The notes under the pieces were generated by a model. The model was not told the origin of the DNA, made no database searches, and saw nothing but the letters and a program-made list of their open reading frames with translations. Source: Archegozetes longisetosus (Eukaryota > Arthropoda > Arachnida > Sarcoptiformes > Trhypochthoniidae). Taken from it: a stretch of 64,000 nucleotides of DNA. This document shows positions 12,896-23,011 of the stretch, piece after piece; the first letter of the stretch is position 1; each line of letters begins with the position of its first letter. The stretch spans positions 19,718,220-19,782,219 of the forward strand of contig JAEMBT020000001.1 in NCBI GenBank assembly GCA_018873245.2, read 5' to 3'. The translations under genes and the position numbers were made by a program.

Positions 12896-13097
12896 TTCAT
12901 AAGATTTTACCAAAATGACTGAAAAAATTTAAATACTTTTGCAGTTCGCTTTATAGCGACGCCCAATAGATTGTGTAAGATTTGCGTTTCGTCCAGATCG
13001 AAATGTTATTAACGAAAATTCATAGCAGGCGGTACTCTACTAACGAGTTTAATTTTACTTTGTAATTTAAGCGTGGTTAACTAGGGAACTTTTATAG

Positions 13098-13281
13098 TGA
13101 GGAAATCGAATTAATATGATTTTAACGCTAATTTGAACATTGTCTCTATTATTTTGAAATTTTCGAGTCAATTTTTGCTTATGAAAGCTTTAATCAGACG
13201 AAAATTTGTTACAAAAATTGAGACATTACTATCAATACTAAGCATTTAAAGCTTCTTAAACTTTAAAAGCACTTCACTGTA
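13098..13281. mobile_element. pogo-like MITE, about 184 bp
   Basis: The left end TAGTGAGGAAATCGAATT and the right end (complement of CAGTGAAGTGC) lie next to TA on both sides. The roughly 60-base ends show imperfect inverted similarity up to a shared TGTCTC word. The right-hand 75 bases recur in opposite orientation at 16684-16755, so this is a repeat family. Assignment to pogo/Tc1 rests on the CAGT end and TA flanks only. Confidence 0.5.
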
Positions 13282-14206
13282 AAACTTGAACACTTAAAAA
13301 CACATCAATACAAAAAATATCAGTTTTGTAAATTTTTCAGTTTATTAATTACAATTTGCAGTCAAACTTACATGATAGTAGATATAGAAGTGATTTAAAC
13401 AAATTTTTCCTACAGTGTGAGAATTAGAAAAAAGATTCGGTATAAGATTGAATATCATGCTCATCTTCTGATTCAAAACATATTTCTTTCACGTTCTTGA
13501 ATTTCAAATACTTATCTAAATATCTAGATGAATACCAAGAGTACAGAATCACCCATTTGAAGCAATCACTATTTAATTGATCCCACAATAGATAGAAAAT
13601 TATCATTAATGTAAACCTATTACCCATGTTTATATCCAACTTGTCCAATCTTATACTGTTGTCGAACGTTTTGATAAAATATTTCAAATCGTGATTGAAA
13701 TATGTGTCCAATGGTTGTGCTTTACTTGTAGTTCCAGCCAGTATTAATTCACGTCTTATTTTAATAACATTTTTATCAAATGCTTCATTAAATTTTTTAT
13801 GTTTGTGAGCACTAAAACTATCTAATAATAACAAAACTTCTGTTAGAGATTCTGGAACAATTTCACTAGAATATGAATCTTCGATACAATTTTTCATCCA
13901 ATTTCTTATGGTATAATAAGACAGTTTTCTGATTGTGCGAATTACATGAATATTTTTGTCTCTTCCAATGAATTCAAGACCTGCTGTTTTATCAGTGGAT
14001 CGAATTCTTCATCTTTTTCCTGTAATCAAATCAGTACTTTTCCTATAAGTGGTCCATTTAAATAAATACCCTGCTGTACTGTTACAGAATATGTGCAATT
14101 ATTCAGCAACTGAACAGCAACTAATGTTTGTCTTCGACTCGTATAACTTAATGTTCTAGTTGGAGGGATTTCTTTTTGAAAACCGATCTTATCAGGATTC
14201 AATATA

Positions 14207-15067
14207 CAGGGTCCGGCATATATTACGCAAAATTTTAAAGCTTATTACAAAAAAATTACAAATGATATCGAATTCAAACAAATTGCATTTTATTCAGAAA
14301 AGTGTAAAATTTAATGAATTAGGTTTCCAAATTTTTTCCTTCATTAACCATAAATGCTATAGTTTGTTAAATATTAACGTAATCAATACTATTCCTACTT
14401 AATCGCTGTATGATTTCTACTTTACTTTTTCCAGAAGCCCTTGATTTTATAAACTTTCCAAACTTTAATTCTATCGTATTGATTACATTAATGTTTAACA
14501 AAATACCATGATTAAATGAGTAATTTTTCAAAAATTTTCTGAAACGCGTGTCGACTCATTTTCTGAGCTCTACAAAATAGAACTGAAAAATTCGAAACAT
14601 ACCTTGTAGTTTTCGAGTTATAAAGTATCTGTTGTAAAAAATTTACCAGAATGAATTTTTGAAACTTTTTAAATTATTCGTTTAATGATTACTCATAAAA
14701 AATGTTTCTGAAATCAAAACCGAACTAAAGAACAAGGAACTAGATCAAATTTGGTTGGTACTTTAGATTTTTTCCCGACTGCATATAGGGTATATATACA
14801 TATATAAAATATTGAGAATCCGGAATAACTTGAAGAACGCATAAAAGAAGTCATTTTGTCTATCCAAGATGACTTGAGACAAAAGGCTTGCGAAGCCTTT
14901 CAGGAACGCCTTCAGTATTTAGTGGTTAATTAAGCAAAACATTTGGAAACCTAATTCATTAAATTTTATACTTTTCTGAATAAAATGCAATTTATTTAAA
15001 TTTAATATCGTTTGTAATTATTTTTGTAATAAACTTTTAAAGTTTTTGTAATATATTCCGGACCCTG
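14207..15067 (+). mobile_element. Nested mariner-type element, 861 bp, long TIRs
   Basis: It starts CAGGGTCCGGCATATATTA and ends in the complement of CAGGGTCCGGAATATATTA. TA flanks both sides (14205-14206, 15068-15069). The inverted repeats run about 126 bases (14207-14332 against 14941-15067) with few mismatches. It sits inside the pogo-like transposase pseudogene. Only a short coding remnant (14829-14933) remains, so it is an internally deleted copy. Confidence 0.85.
14829..14933 (+). pseudogene. C-terminal fragment of a mariner-type transposase
   Basis: 34 codons ending in TAA read L-E-E-R-I-K-E-V-I then L-R-Q-K-A-C-E-A-F-Q-E-R-L-Q. This matches the amphipathic C-terminal end of many arthropod mariner-type transposases, where a short helix precedes R-L-x-x-C. 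It lies just inside the right inverted repeat of the nested element, where the end of its transposase gene would be expected. The rest of the gene is deleted. Confidence 0.5.
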
Positions 15068-15614
15068 TATTTTGATTAGAATAATTTGCTATTAAATTTT
15101 TAATCTTTTGTCTGAATTCTTGAGGATTTTTTTCCAAAATTTCTCTATTTTTAACTGCTTTCATATGAATTAACTTTTCGCTTTTTTTACTAGAAATTCT
15201 CAATTTTTTATTTAGTCTTAATATAAATGATGAAATCGCTTTAAAACTTAACTTCAATTCATGAACTTTGGTCCAACACCATCGCTGCAGATGATGATCA
15301 CGAACAGCAAGAAATCAATTTTCTGCTTCTCGAAATCTTTTATCAGTAAAATTTCTAATTTCAATAATTTTATCCTTACTATTCCCATTATTTTATACAC
15401 ATGCAATAATTCTATCAATATTCTTGTATTGAGACTTTGTCATACAGAATATTCTGTTATAGGTTTTGAATATATAATTCGGATGTTTCACTTTTTGCTC
15501 ATATATCTTCTTCTTTCCCTCAAATAGGGATCTTTTTCTTCATCAACTACGAAATCACTATCAGAGTCATAGTTATCATTCTCATTAGAATATTCTTCTT
15601 CGTGTTCCATGCCA

Positions 15615-16213
15615 TAATCGAGAGTTTGGTCGCAATATTAACCATTTTTAGTTATTTCCAGCACGTAATAATATAAAGTTTCTCCTAATTTCATCTCAAT
15701 ATCAGTCAATTCGTTTGTTTGAATCTCGTCAGGAAATGTACTTTTTAGAAATTCTAAACTAAAAGAACATTGTCAGAAATTCTATGAGATTCTGCCTAAT
15801 TGGCACTCGGGATCTGATGATATATTTTAATAGAGGTCATCAGCCTGATCAAAACTGCCAATGGGCCCACCTTCGTACAACTTATAGTCTAAGCGTTAGA
15901 TGGCGTTAAAATTTTAAAATGGGATAAAATATAGATTTATTCGGTGGATATTAACGATATCGAAAAATGGCTTTCATATTTGTAGTCAGCGTTAAATTCT
16001 ACATCGAAACCATATATCATATATTCAAAAATCGAAAAATCAAAAATTCGAAAAATTCGACACAAAACTCGAATATTTCGAAAACTATTCGGTATAAAAA
16101 AACTTTTGATTTGATATTTGGATTTAGCGTTAAAAAATACATATAGATCCGTTTAAAAGTGAATTTATAAAAAATATAATGTTCAGCTTGAATAACATAA
16201 CAAACCATCAAAC
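15615..16213. other. Intergenic with TCGAAAAATC-type simple sequence
   Basis: No gene is recognised. From about 16025 to 16095 the sequence is a run of short TCGAAAAAT / AATTCGAAAA words, a degenerate simple repeat. The stretch at 15840-15905 is less AT-rich than its surroundings but shows no open frame I know. Confidence 0.4.
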
Positions 16214-16476
16214 ATGTCTTCACATAGTGAAAACGGTACTTGCTCTTGTGTCCAGGGCCTCAGAATTGTCGGTTTTGTGCGCACATATGGACAGTTTTGT
16301 GGTATCTCGGGTATGCACGACATCTACCCGAAATTCCAATTACCGTAGAGTTTCTAAATGATATCTGCGTGGAACTGGAGGAACAAGAGTATGCCTCGAC
16401 GGTGACTAAAATGGGGTGTCCGATGGGACGGAGGGTGGGGTTCCCACCAAAATATTACATTCTAAATCGTGATTAA
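16214..16476 (+). pseudogene. Frameshifted SWIM-like zinc-finger fragment
   Basis: From ATG 16214 one frame gives N-G-T-C-S-C-V-Q-G-L-R-I-V-G. The neighbouring frame continues with C-A-H-I-W-T-V-L-W-Y-L-G-Y-A-R-H-L. A single frameshift near 16275 would join them into C-x-C...G-x-R-x-x-G-x-C-A-H, the CxCx(n)CxH pattern of SWIM zinc fingers, followed by an L-W-Y-L-x-Y-A-R-H tail of the kind seen at the end of some transposon-encoded proteins (from memory of such families). An acidic stretch E-L-E-E-Q-E and a TAA at 16474-16476 follow. It is clearly richer in G+C than the surroundings. Probably the tail of a dead transposon gene or a retained exon of something else; the rest is not visible. Confidence 0.4.
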
Positions 16477-16683
16477 ATATCATCATATACTTAAGAATAT
16501 ATGATAAGCAGGGTTCGGCAATGTTCTTTATCACATTAAATTTATTAATCATATTTTTCGACATTTTTATTTATTTATTGTTACATGAAAACAGACGTTG
16601 ACGTTATTAATATTATAATCGAATCTATTTCAATGATTGGAGACGTTATAAATATTAGTATTAATAAAAAAGTTTTAGCTTTA

Positions 16684-16755
16684 CAGTGAAGTGATTTTCG
16701 AATTTAATAGGCCTTAAATGCTTAGTATTGATATTAATGTCTCAATTTTTGTAAC
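16684..16755 (+). repeat. Second copy of the pogo-like MITE arm
   Basis: Begins CAGTGAAGTGATTTTCG after a TA, and its complement closely matches 13208-13281. The similarity stops at GTAAC on this side. The two copies are in opposite orientation 3.4 kb apart and flank the pogo-like transposase remnant. Either two independent MITE insertions or part of one larger structure. Confidence 0.55.
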
Positions 16756-17416
16756 TATTAATATTTTAAATATATACAAATAAATCTTATACTTCGATAA
16801 TATTAAATAATTGACAGATTCAAATTTTGAAATTCAATATTAAGTTAACACCAATAGTCTTTCTAGTAGTATTTTTCAACAAATTTTATTGAGCGAAGTA
16901 TTTAAACATCTTGATTTTTTAGAATAATATCTGATTATTTCGTCAACTAAATTAAAACAAAGCATGCCTCACAGACACCAAATAACAAATTTATCATAAG
17001 TGATAAGGATTTTAATTAAAAACTTTTAAATTTAACTCAATTATTTCACTGAAATACTGTATGATTGATCGAATTCATCAATAGAATTTCTAGCAATATG
17101 CCTATATTGAGATTCTCCATACATTTTCGTTGACCGTACTAACTGACCGATAATCCTTCGAGTTTAAGAAAAGCGTACGATAGCTCTTACAAATACTTTC
17201 TAGTTATAAATTACTATGGATGTAAGCGTAATTTCAAGATTGGGTAAGAATCTTACCAAAGCTGATGCTTATTAACCTCAAGTCCAATAGCTCTGTAAAA
17301 TAGTCTATTACAGTATTATACTATTACAGTAATACTAGTATTTTAACATTTGACTAGAGTAGACCATTGGCTATAAATGGAACAGCATCTCTGACAAGTA
17401 AAGATCGCAGTTATAC

Positions 17417-17925
17417 TGGGGTGACCACCCGTCCCGCTTTTGACGGGATAGTCCCGTCTTTTTAAAGATAAAAGACAGAAATCTCGTTAAACAAAAAAAA
17501 CTTTCGACGGGACAATTAGTTGTCCCGTTTTTCAACTTAATTATGAAAAATGTATTTAGAAAAATATTTCTTGGAAATCCAAACATTGAATTTATTTTAC
17601 AAATGATAAAGGATTAAGAAACCCAGTTTAATGCTTTGAACACCTGTGGTTTAAAATCTAAAGTTATAGAATTGATCTTTTCTGACTTGACTTATATCTG
17701 ATATAAACCAGCATTTCTTACTTTTGAAAGATACCATTTCTAACAAAAAATACTTTCGAAACCAATTATGACTAATAATCTTCAGTGTTTTAATATTATA
17801 TTGTACTTTTTGATACCTAAATATTTGTGATGACTAATAAAAGCGGTATTCTTCTTTTTAAATATGTAAGGGTCCCCTTTGATATTTTTGTTCCGTCATT
17901 AGACAAGCCAGAGGTAGTCATCCTA
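17417..17925 (+). mobile_element. hAT-type MITE family A, copy 1 (509 bp)
   Basis: A perfect 8-bp duplication AGTTATAC (17409-17416, 17926-17933) brackets ends TGGGGTGACCACCC and GTAGTCATCCTA, imperfect inverted repeats. The left side carries several GTCCCG / CGGGAC words in both orientations. A second copy lies in reverse at 20896-21406. The frame at 17371-17586 and the one at 17827-18051 run through the element boundaries and show no domain, so I do not call them genes. Confidence 0.85.
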
Positions 17926-17933
17926 AGTTATAC

Positions 17934-20887
17934 GAATGTATATAACACACGACACCATTTGTTGGTTCAAAGATTTACAACTTATCAGATCTATTACCTT
18001 AAAGTTCATTGTGACTACAATCATACCAAGATCTACTTAATCGAGTGTTAGTGCACTTAATATCAAACTGATGTTTCCCAATATTAAGGTGAATTTGAAA
18101 TATTCGCAAATTCGCCCACGCATAACACCAAATATTTTTTATAAAACCGATCATTGATGGGCTTTTATCTCACACTAGACCTTCAGATAGGTTTGCGAAA
18201 AGATGCAAAAGAAAAGAGAGAAGAGTAAAATATAGATCTATACTGAATTCGTGAATCGACTTCACAGCTTAACTCTGAGTAAAGGGTTTATCTGATTTTC
18301 ATGAAAAGTGCTCTATTTTTTACTACAACCGAGATTATTTGAAATAAAATTTTAAGTCTCTAAAATATCTACAATTTCTTTTATCTTTCTTCACTATCGT
18401 TCTGTAAACAAATTAATAAAACTGGTCTTTAATTTTTATCAGTAGTTTAAAATTTGAAATTATTATATTATGTTTCGATCTATACATCCTTTAGTACGAT
18501 ACTAAAAAATCATTGTGAAATTAATCACTTTTAAACTTTCATTGTTTATTTCTGCTTCTGTTAATATATTAAATGTTTTAATGGAACATTATTTTGAAAG
18601 CTACTCTTCGAATCTATTGTTCGTTCTATTGTGCGGGAGTCGAGTTATCTAACAGTGTTTAACAGCTTAATTTCTATCAAATAATTGTTAATCATACAAT
18701 TATAATTGGTAAGTACTCTCAGATTCTCTCAGCTAGATTCATTCATTTTCTAGAAATCAAAACTCTTATGCTCAATTGATTTATTCTGTTGGATGTTCTC
18801 AACCACTAATTCAAATAAAAATTTTATATTTTATCGGTAAAGTTTTTTTCCAAGGCTTCTAAAGCTATTAGTTGAAACATTCTAAGCTAAAAATACTCGA
18901 TTCAATTAGACAAAGTCTAATTTATTTGAAACTAACTTCAAAATATATTTTTAATACTAGTTTATACAAATCACACTAAATGCATAAAAATCCATTTGAT
19001 TCATAAGAACGAATTTGATTTTGCGCATGTGTTCTCTAATACTCAAGCCGTTATAAAGTGCAGCTCAACTTTTTAGACAATATTCTCATTGTTACTCTCA
19101 TAAAGTGAAAGTAGAAGTTTGAGAATAAACGTGAGAAGAACTTTATTCGTTTAGAATCTAAATTAATGTAAATCACTTTGATTGTCGTTGTTTCAGTGAA
19201 CTTTTAGGGAAATTTATTCATCAGTTAAAAAATACGCTTGAAGGTGAGTTTTTCGATTTAATTTATCAAAATTTAAGAAAATCTGTAAAGTCAACATTTA
19301 TTAAAATTGAGTATTGGTATTATTTTTTGGTGAATTCTTATTCCAATTACCGTTTATTTCCTAAAAACTTCAAATTTCAACAGACGGTATTTGAATTTAT
19401 GGAGAGAGGTTTAATTTTTTTCCATTCACTTATATATTGATAAAAATTGTTGTTTGAAAAGCGTGTAATTGAATTTAAGATTTTTCTCAAGTATTGAGTG
19501 TTCGAAATTTTCCTTTAATGTTTAGCTTAAATAAAATTGATTTGATTTCTCGAATCCGTCATATTATAGTAATCTTTGTGGGTGAAAAATATCGAGAAAA
19601 AGATCTATTTATGTAAAGTGCGAGGATAAATGTTCGAGTAAATACTTCATCCTTAGTCATTTTCAGACACTTTTCTGGTGATAATCTATCGATTCCATGA
19701 GAATCCCACTTCAGTTTGTTTATTTATCCAAATAATTCTATACCTAGTTGTAGTTTGCTTTCCATAACTCAATGAAAGTTAGCTTGAGTCCTACAACTTT
19801 TCTATCGAGTAAATATTATGAATCCTAATTCATTATGATTTAACGCTTTTAGCTTGAAATGACAAAAAACAGGAACACTCTTGCCACCCGAATAAACCAT
19901 TATTTCTAATGCAATGTTACGCTCAATAATGCATCAAATAACGAACCGATACTTTAGTACCTTATTCAATTATACTATGCAAACTTACTTAATGATTGAC
20001 TGGTTCCATGATATTTAGCTATTCAAAAATAAAGTTCAAAATTCTCAGAAGTGGAAATGTTGTCGAAAATTTTTTCAAGCTTAAAAATATAAAATAGCAA
20101 ATCTAGTACGAGATTACTTGGCGATAAATAAATTATATAATTAGAAGAACAGTTTACTTTTTAACTTCAGAGTATTAAGTATTGAACCTTTTCGAGTTAA
20201 CTAGTCTGACTCCGATTTTGGCAACTCGTCGGTGATATGAAGTCTTATTGCCAAAAGACGACAATGGTCAAAAACTTTCTTGAATCATAAAAGCCTTTAG
20301 TTCTCTAAATTAGCTATTTCTGAATGAATTTCCACTAATTAAATTTTTCTTTGAAATAGATTCAAAATTATCAAAAAGGCTTAAATTAGAAAATTTTTGA
20401 AGTTTAACTTCCAGTTTTTAATCTGGATTGCCAAATGAAGGCAATGATAAAGCTATAGATATACTCAAATCTATTGCTAAGTCTGAAGTATTACTAAAAC
20501 TTTTGCTACCATAGTCCTCCCTGTTTATCATTATGAACCCACTGGAACAGCCACTAATTTGAGTGCTAGTTGCTAGAATCGAAATTTGCCATTGACCGAG
20601 TTGCCAAAATCGGTGACAAACTGTATCAAATTTGAGCTAGCTTCATTTATGATTTTAGTTTAGTTTAAAGTTGACTTGAACTTCAACTAAAATAAAAATG
20701 AAAAACGTAAACTATTTCTACTTTTAAAACCTATTTTTGCAGGTAAAGATTGCAGGGTCTTGCCTAAATATTTCAATAAATAGACTACCGGCAAGTTTAT
20801 TCCATTAGTTGGCTTGTCTGAACTTAAAATTGCTAAAAAGGTCTTAGTTTAATTTTGAAAACCAGTGCTTTGGTTTAACTTTGTTGA
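17934..20887. other. Intergenic, nothing recognised
   Basis: About 3 kb between the two inverted copies of family A. AT-rich, with no open frame over 60 codons and no inverted repeat boundary I could support. Confidence 0.5.
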
Positions 20888-20895
20888 GTCAACAG

Positions 20896-21406
20896 TAGGG
20901 TGACCATCTTTGGCTTGTATCATGACGGAACAAAAATCTCAAAGGGGACCCTTACATATTTAAAAAGAAAAATACCGATTTTATTAGCCATTACAAATAT
21001 TTATGTGTCAAAAAATACATTATAATATTAAAACACTGAAGATTATTAGTCATAATTGGTTTCGAAAGTAATTTTTGTTAGAAATGGTATCTTTCAAAAG
21101 TTATTCAAAAGTAAGAAACGCTGGTTTATATCAGATAAAAGTCAAGGCAGAGAAATTAACTCTATAATTTGATTCAGAACCACAGGTTCAAAACATTAAA
21201 CTGGGTTTCTTAATCCCTCATAATTTTTTAAATAAATTCAATGTTTGAATTCCTAAGAAATATTTTTCTTAACACATTTTTCAAAATGAAAGTTGAAAAA
21301 GGGACAACTAATTGTCCCGTCAATAGTATTTGGTCTGACGGGATTTCTGTCTTTTATCTTTAAAAAGAGGAACTTCCCGTCAAAAACAGGGGGGGGGATC
21401 ACCTTA
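20896..21406 (-). mobile_element. hAT-type MITE family A, copy 2 (511 bp)
   Basis: Reverse-oriented relative of 17417-17925, colinear along its whole length. It ends TAGGGTGACCA on the left. The flanking 8-mers GTCAACAG (20888-20895) and GTTAACAG (21407-21414) match at 7 of 8. A run of G at about 21389-21397 marks local length change. The two copies are similar enough to pair as a long stem if co-transcribed. Confidence 0.82.
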
Positions 21407-21414
21407 GTTAACAG

Positions 21415-22905
21415 CTAAAATAGTTTTGATATAATTGCCATCAATATCAGTATAAAATACATTTATAATGTCTTGAAAACTGAAATGAAAATTTAAAGTT
21501 TAACTAAAATTAATAATTTTTATTAGCAAACTTAACTGAAACTGAAATTAATTCAAAAATTTATAATCCATAAATAAGTCTATTATATAGACATGTTTCT
21601 ATTGTATGCCCAATAGAAAGTCTAAATTTTACGTTCCGTAATTCGTAATCCTTAAAAAATCAACATGAAGACTCACCTCGATAAACAACATGAGGCTTTG
21701 AATCGGCTTTTCATTTTATATGTTAAAGATTTTTTACAGAAATTTAAATATCTAATCTGAAATCTATTTAAAGACTTGCAATTTTTGTTTTTAAAGTTTC
21801 CCTGATTCTGATTCGTAAAGTCAATAACAATTCTGTACTTCAGTACTTAATTGATTATATTTTATTCTTTATTTAACTATTAATTTATGAACAAATTTTC
21901 TAACGTTTTCTGAACCCATATGTTAGTATTCAAACTACACAAATTCTTTAGGGAAATGGATGACAGACTCAAACTCCTGACTGAGAAAAATTTTTTAAAT
22001 CTCAATCAACGTCACGAGGAGAAAACACATATTCATAATGATCCTAATACATTTTATTTAGCTCTAGCGTTAGATTTTATCTTGAAGTAGCCGATCTCAT
22101 GAACTAAATTAAGTGGTCACTTCGTTCGATCATTTCTATCTTAACTAACTTAAATCACAAACGTAGTTTAGAAATGAAGCTCTTGAATTGGGAGAAGTTT
22201 TGGGTGAAATTTTGTTCGAAATTTTCGATAAAATTTAGGAAGAAAAATATTGACTTTTTCAACTATAATAACACTGAAATTGGAACTACGGTTGTCAGAT
22301 CTGTAGGATTGGCTTGTAGTCTCCATAATATGAACATAGTTGAAGAAATGATTAAAGTTTTAACTCGATTTTTTCCATTAAAACAAAACGCTTGTCGAAA
22401 ATTTAAAGATATCCACAAATTGAATCTTCGATGTAATTTTTCATAGTATCTAAGTGAAGCATTAAGCTCTGATTTTCTTTGTAATTTTTTTCAAATGCTT
22501 TTGCGAATCTACTCGCCAATCAACTGAACAAATGATATCTACTGATTAATTAAAAGTATCCAGGATTTGAACAAGTGCCTAAAATTTAGTACTTAATCCC
22601 TCTTTTATATAAGAACTTTCGGTTCAACTTGTAAGAAACTTGGCAACAGTACCCTAACACCCTCATAGGTTCTATGCAAATCAATGAAGAGAAAATTAAG
22701 TAATTGTAAATCGATAGGCTCAAAAAAGCAGACACATTATTGTATTTTTCTGCTTTTTTATACTGAATTAGAACTTTTATCATATAATATTTAGTATTGC
22801 GCGCAATCTCTAGTATAGCTATGTATTGCTGTAATTATTTAGTGGAGAACGATTAACTATTAAAAGGGAAAAAAGAATAGAAGTATATCTACGTTTTTAA
22901 GTAGC
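21415..22905. other. Intergenic, one unassigned open frame
   Basis: A 90-codon frame at 22174-22446 (+) has a basic, aromatic N-terminal part and no motif I recognise. No upstream or downstream splice-linked coding sequence was seen, so it is probably chance. The rest is AT-rich spacer. Confidence 0.4.
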
Positions 22906-22913
22906 GTCCTCAG

Positions 22914-23003
22914 TAGAGGTGCGCATCTATGAAATTATTTGCATCCGCACGCGCTATAAACCCGCACAGACCCGCAGGTGCAGGTGTAAAATGCGCACCT
23001 CTA
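22914..23003. mobile_element. Tiny hAT-type MITE, 90 bp
   Basis: Ends TAGAGGTGCGCATCT and ATGCGCACCTCTA are inverted repeats. The flanking 8-mers GTCCTCAG and GTCCTCAA agree at 7 of 8. The middle repeats CCCGCA words. TAGAGGTG-type ends with 8-bp duplications fit hAT elements. Confidence 0.7.
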
Positions 23004-23011
23004 GTCCTCAA

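Larger units (their letters stand above)
13424..15614 (-). pseudogene. pogo/Tigger-like transposase, split by a nested element
   Basis: Read leftward. An acidic start (15614; M-E-H-E-E-E-Y-S-N-E-N, D-S-D-S-D) is followed by frameshifted Y-E-Q-K-V-K-H and V-R-D-H-H-L-Q-R-W. That is the DNA-binding part, with F-K-A-I-S-S-F-I just after 15257. The catalytic part reads N-P-D-K-I-G-F-Q, G-R-T-like T-R-T-L-S-Y-T-S-R-R-Q-T and I-Y-L-N-G-P-L. The last piece (13897-13424) holds L-L-L-D-S-F-S-A-H-K and T-S-K-A-Q-P-L-D. These blocks in this order are those of DDE_1 (pogo/Tigger) transposases. Stops, frameshifts and an 861-bp insertion at 14207-15067 disable it. Removing that insertion would restore continuity near the first catalytic Asp. 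Confidence 0.82.
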
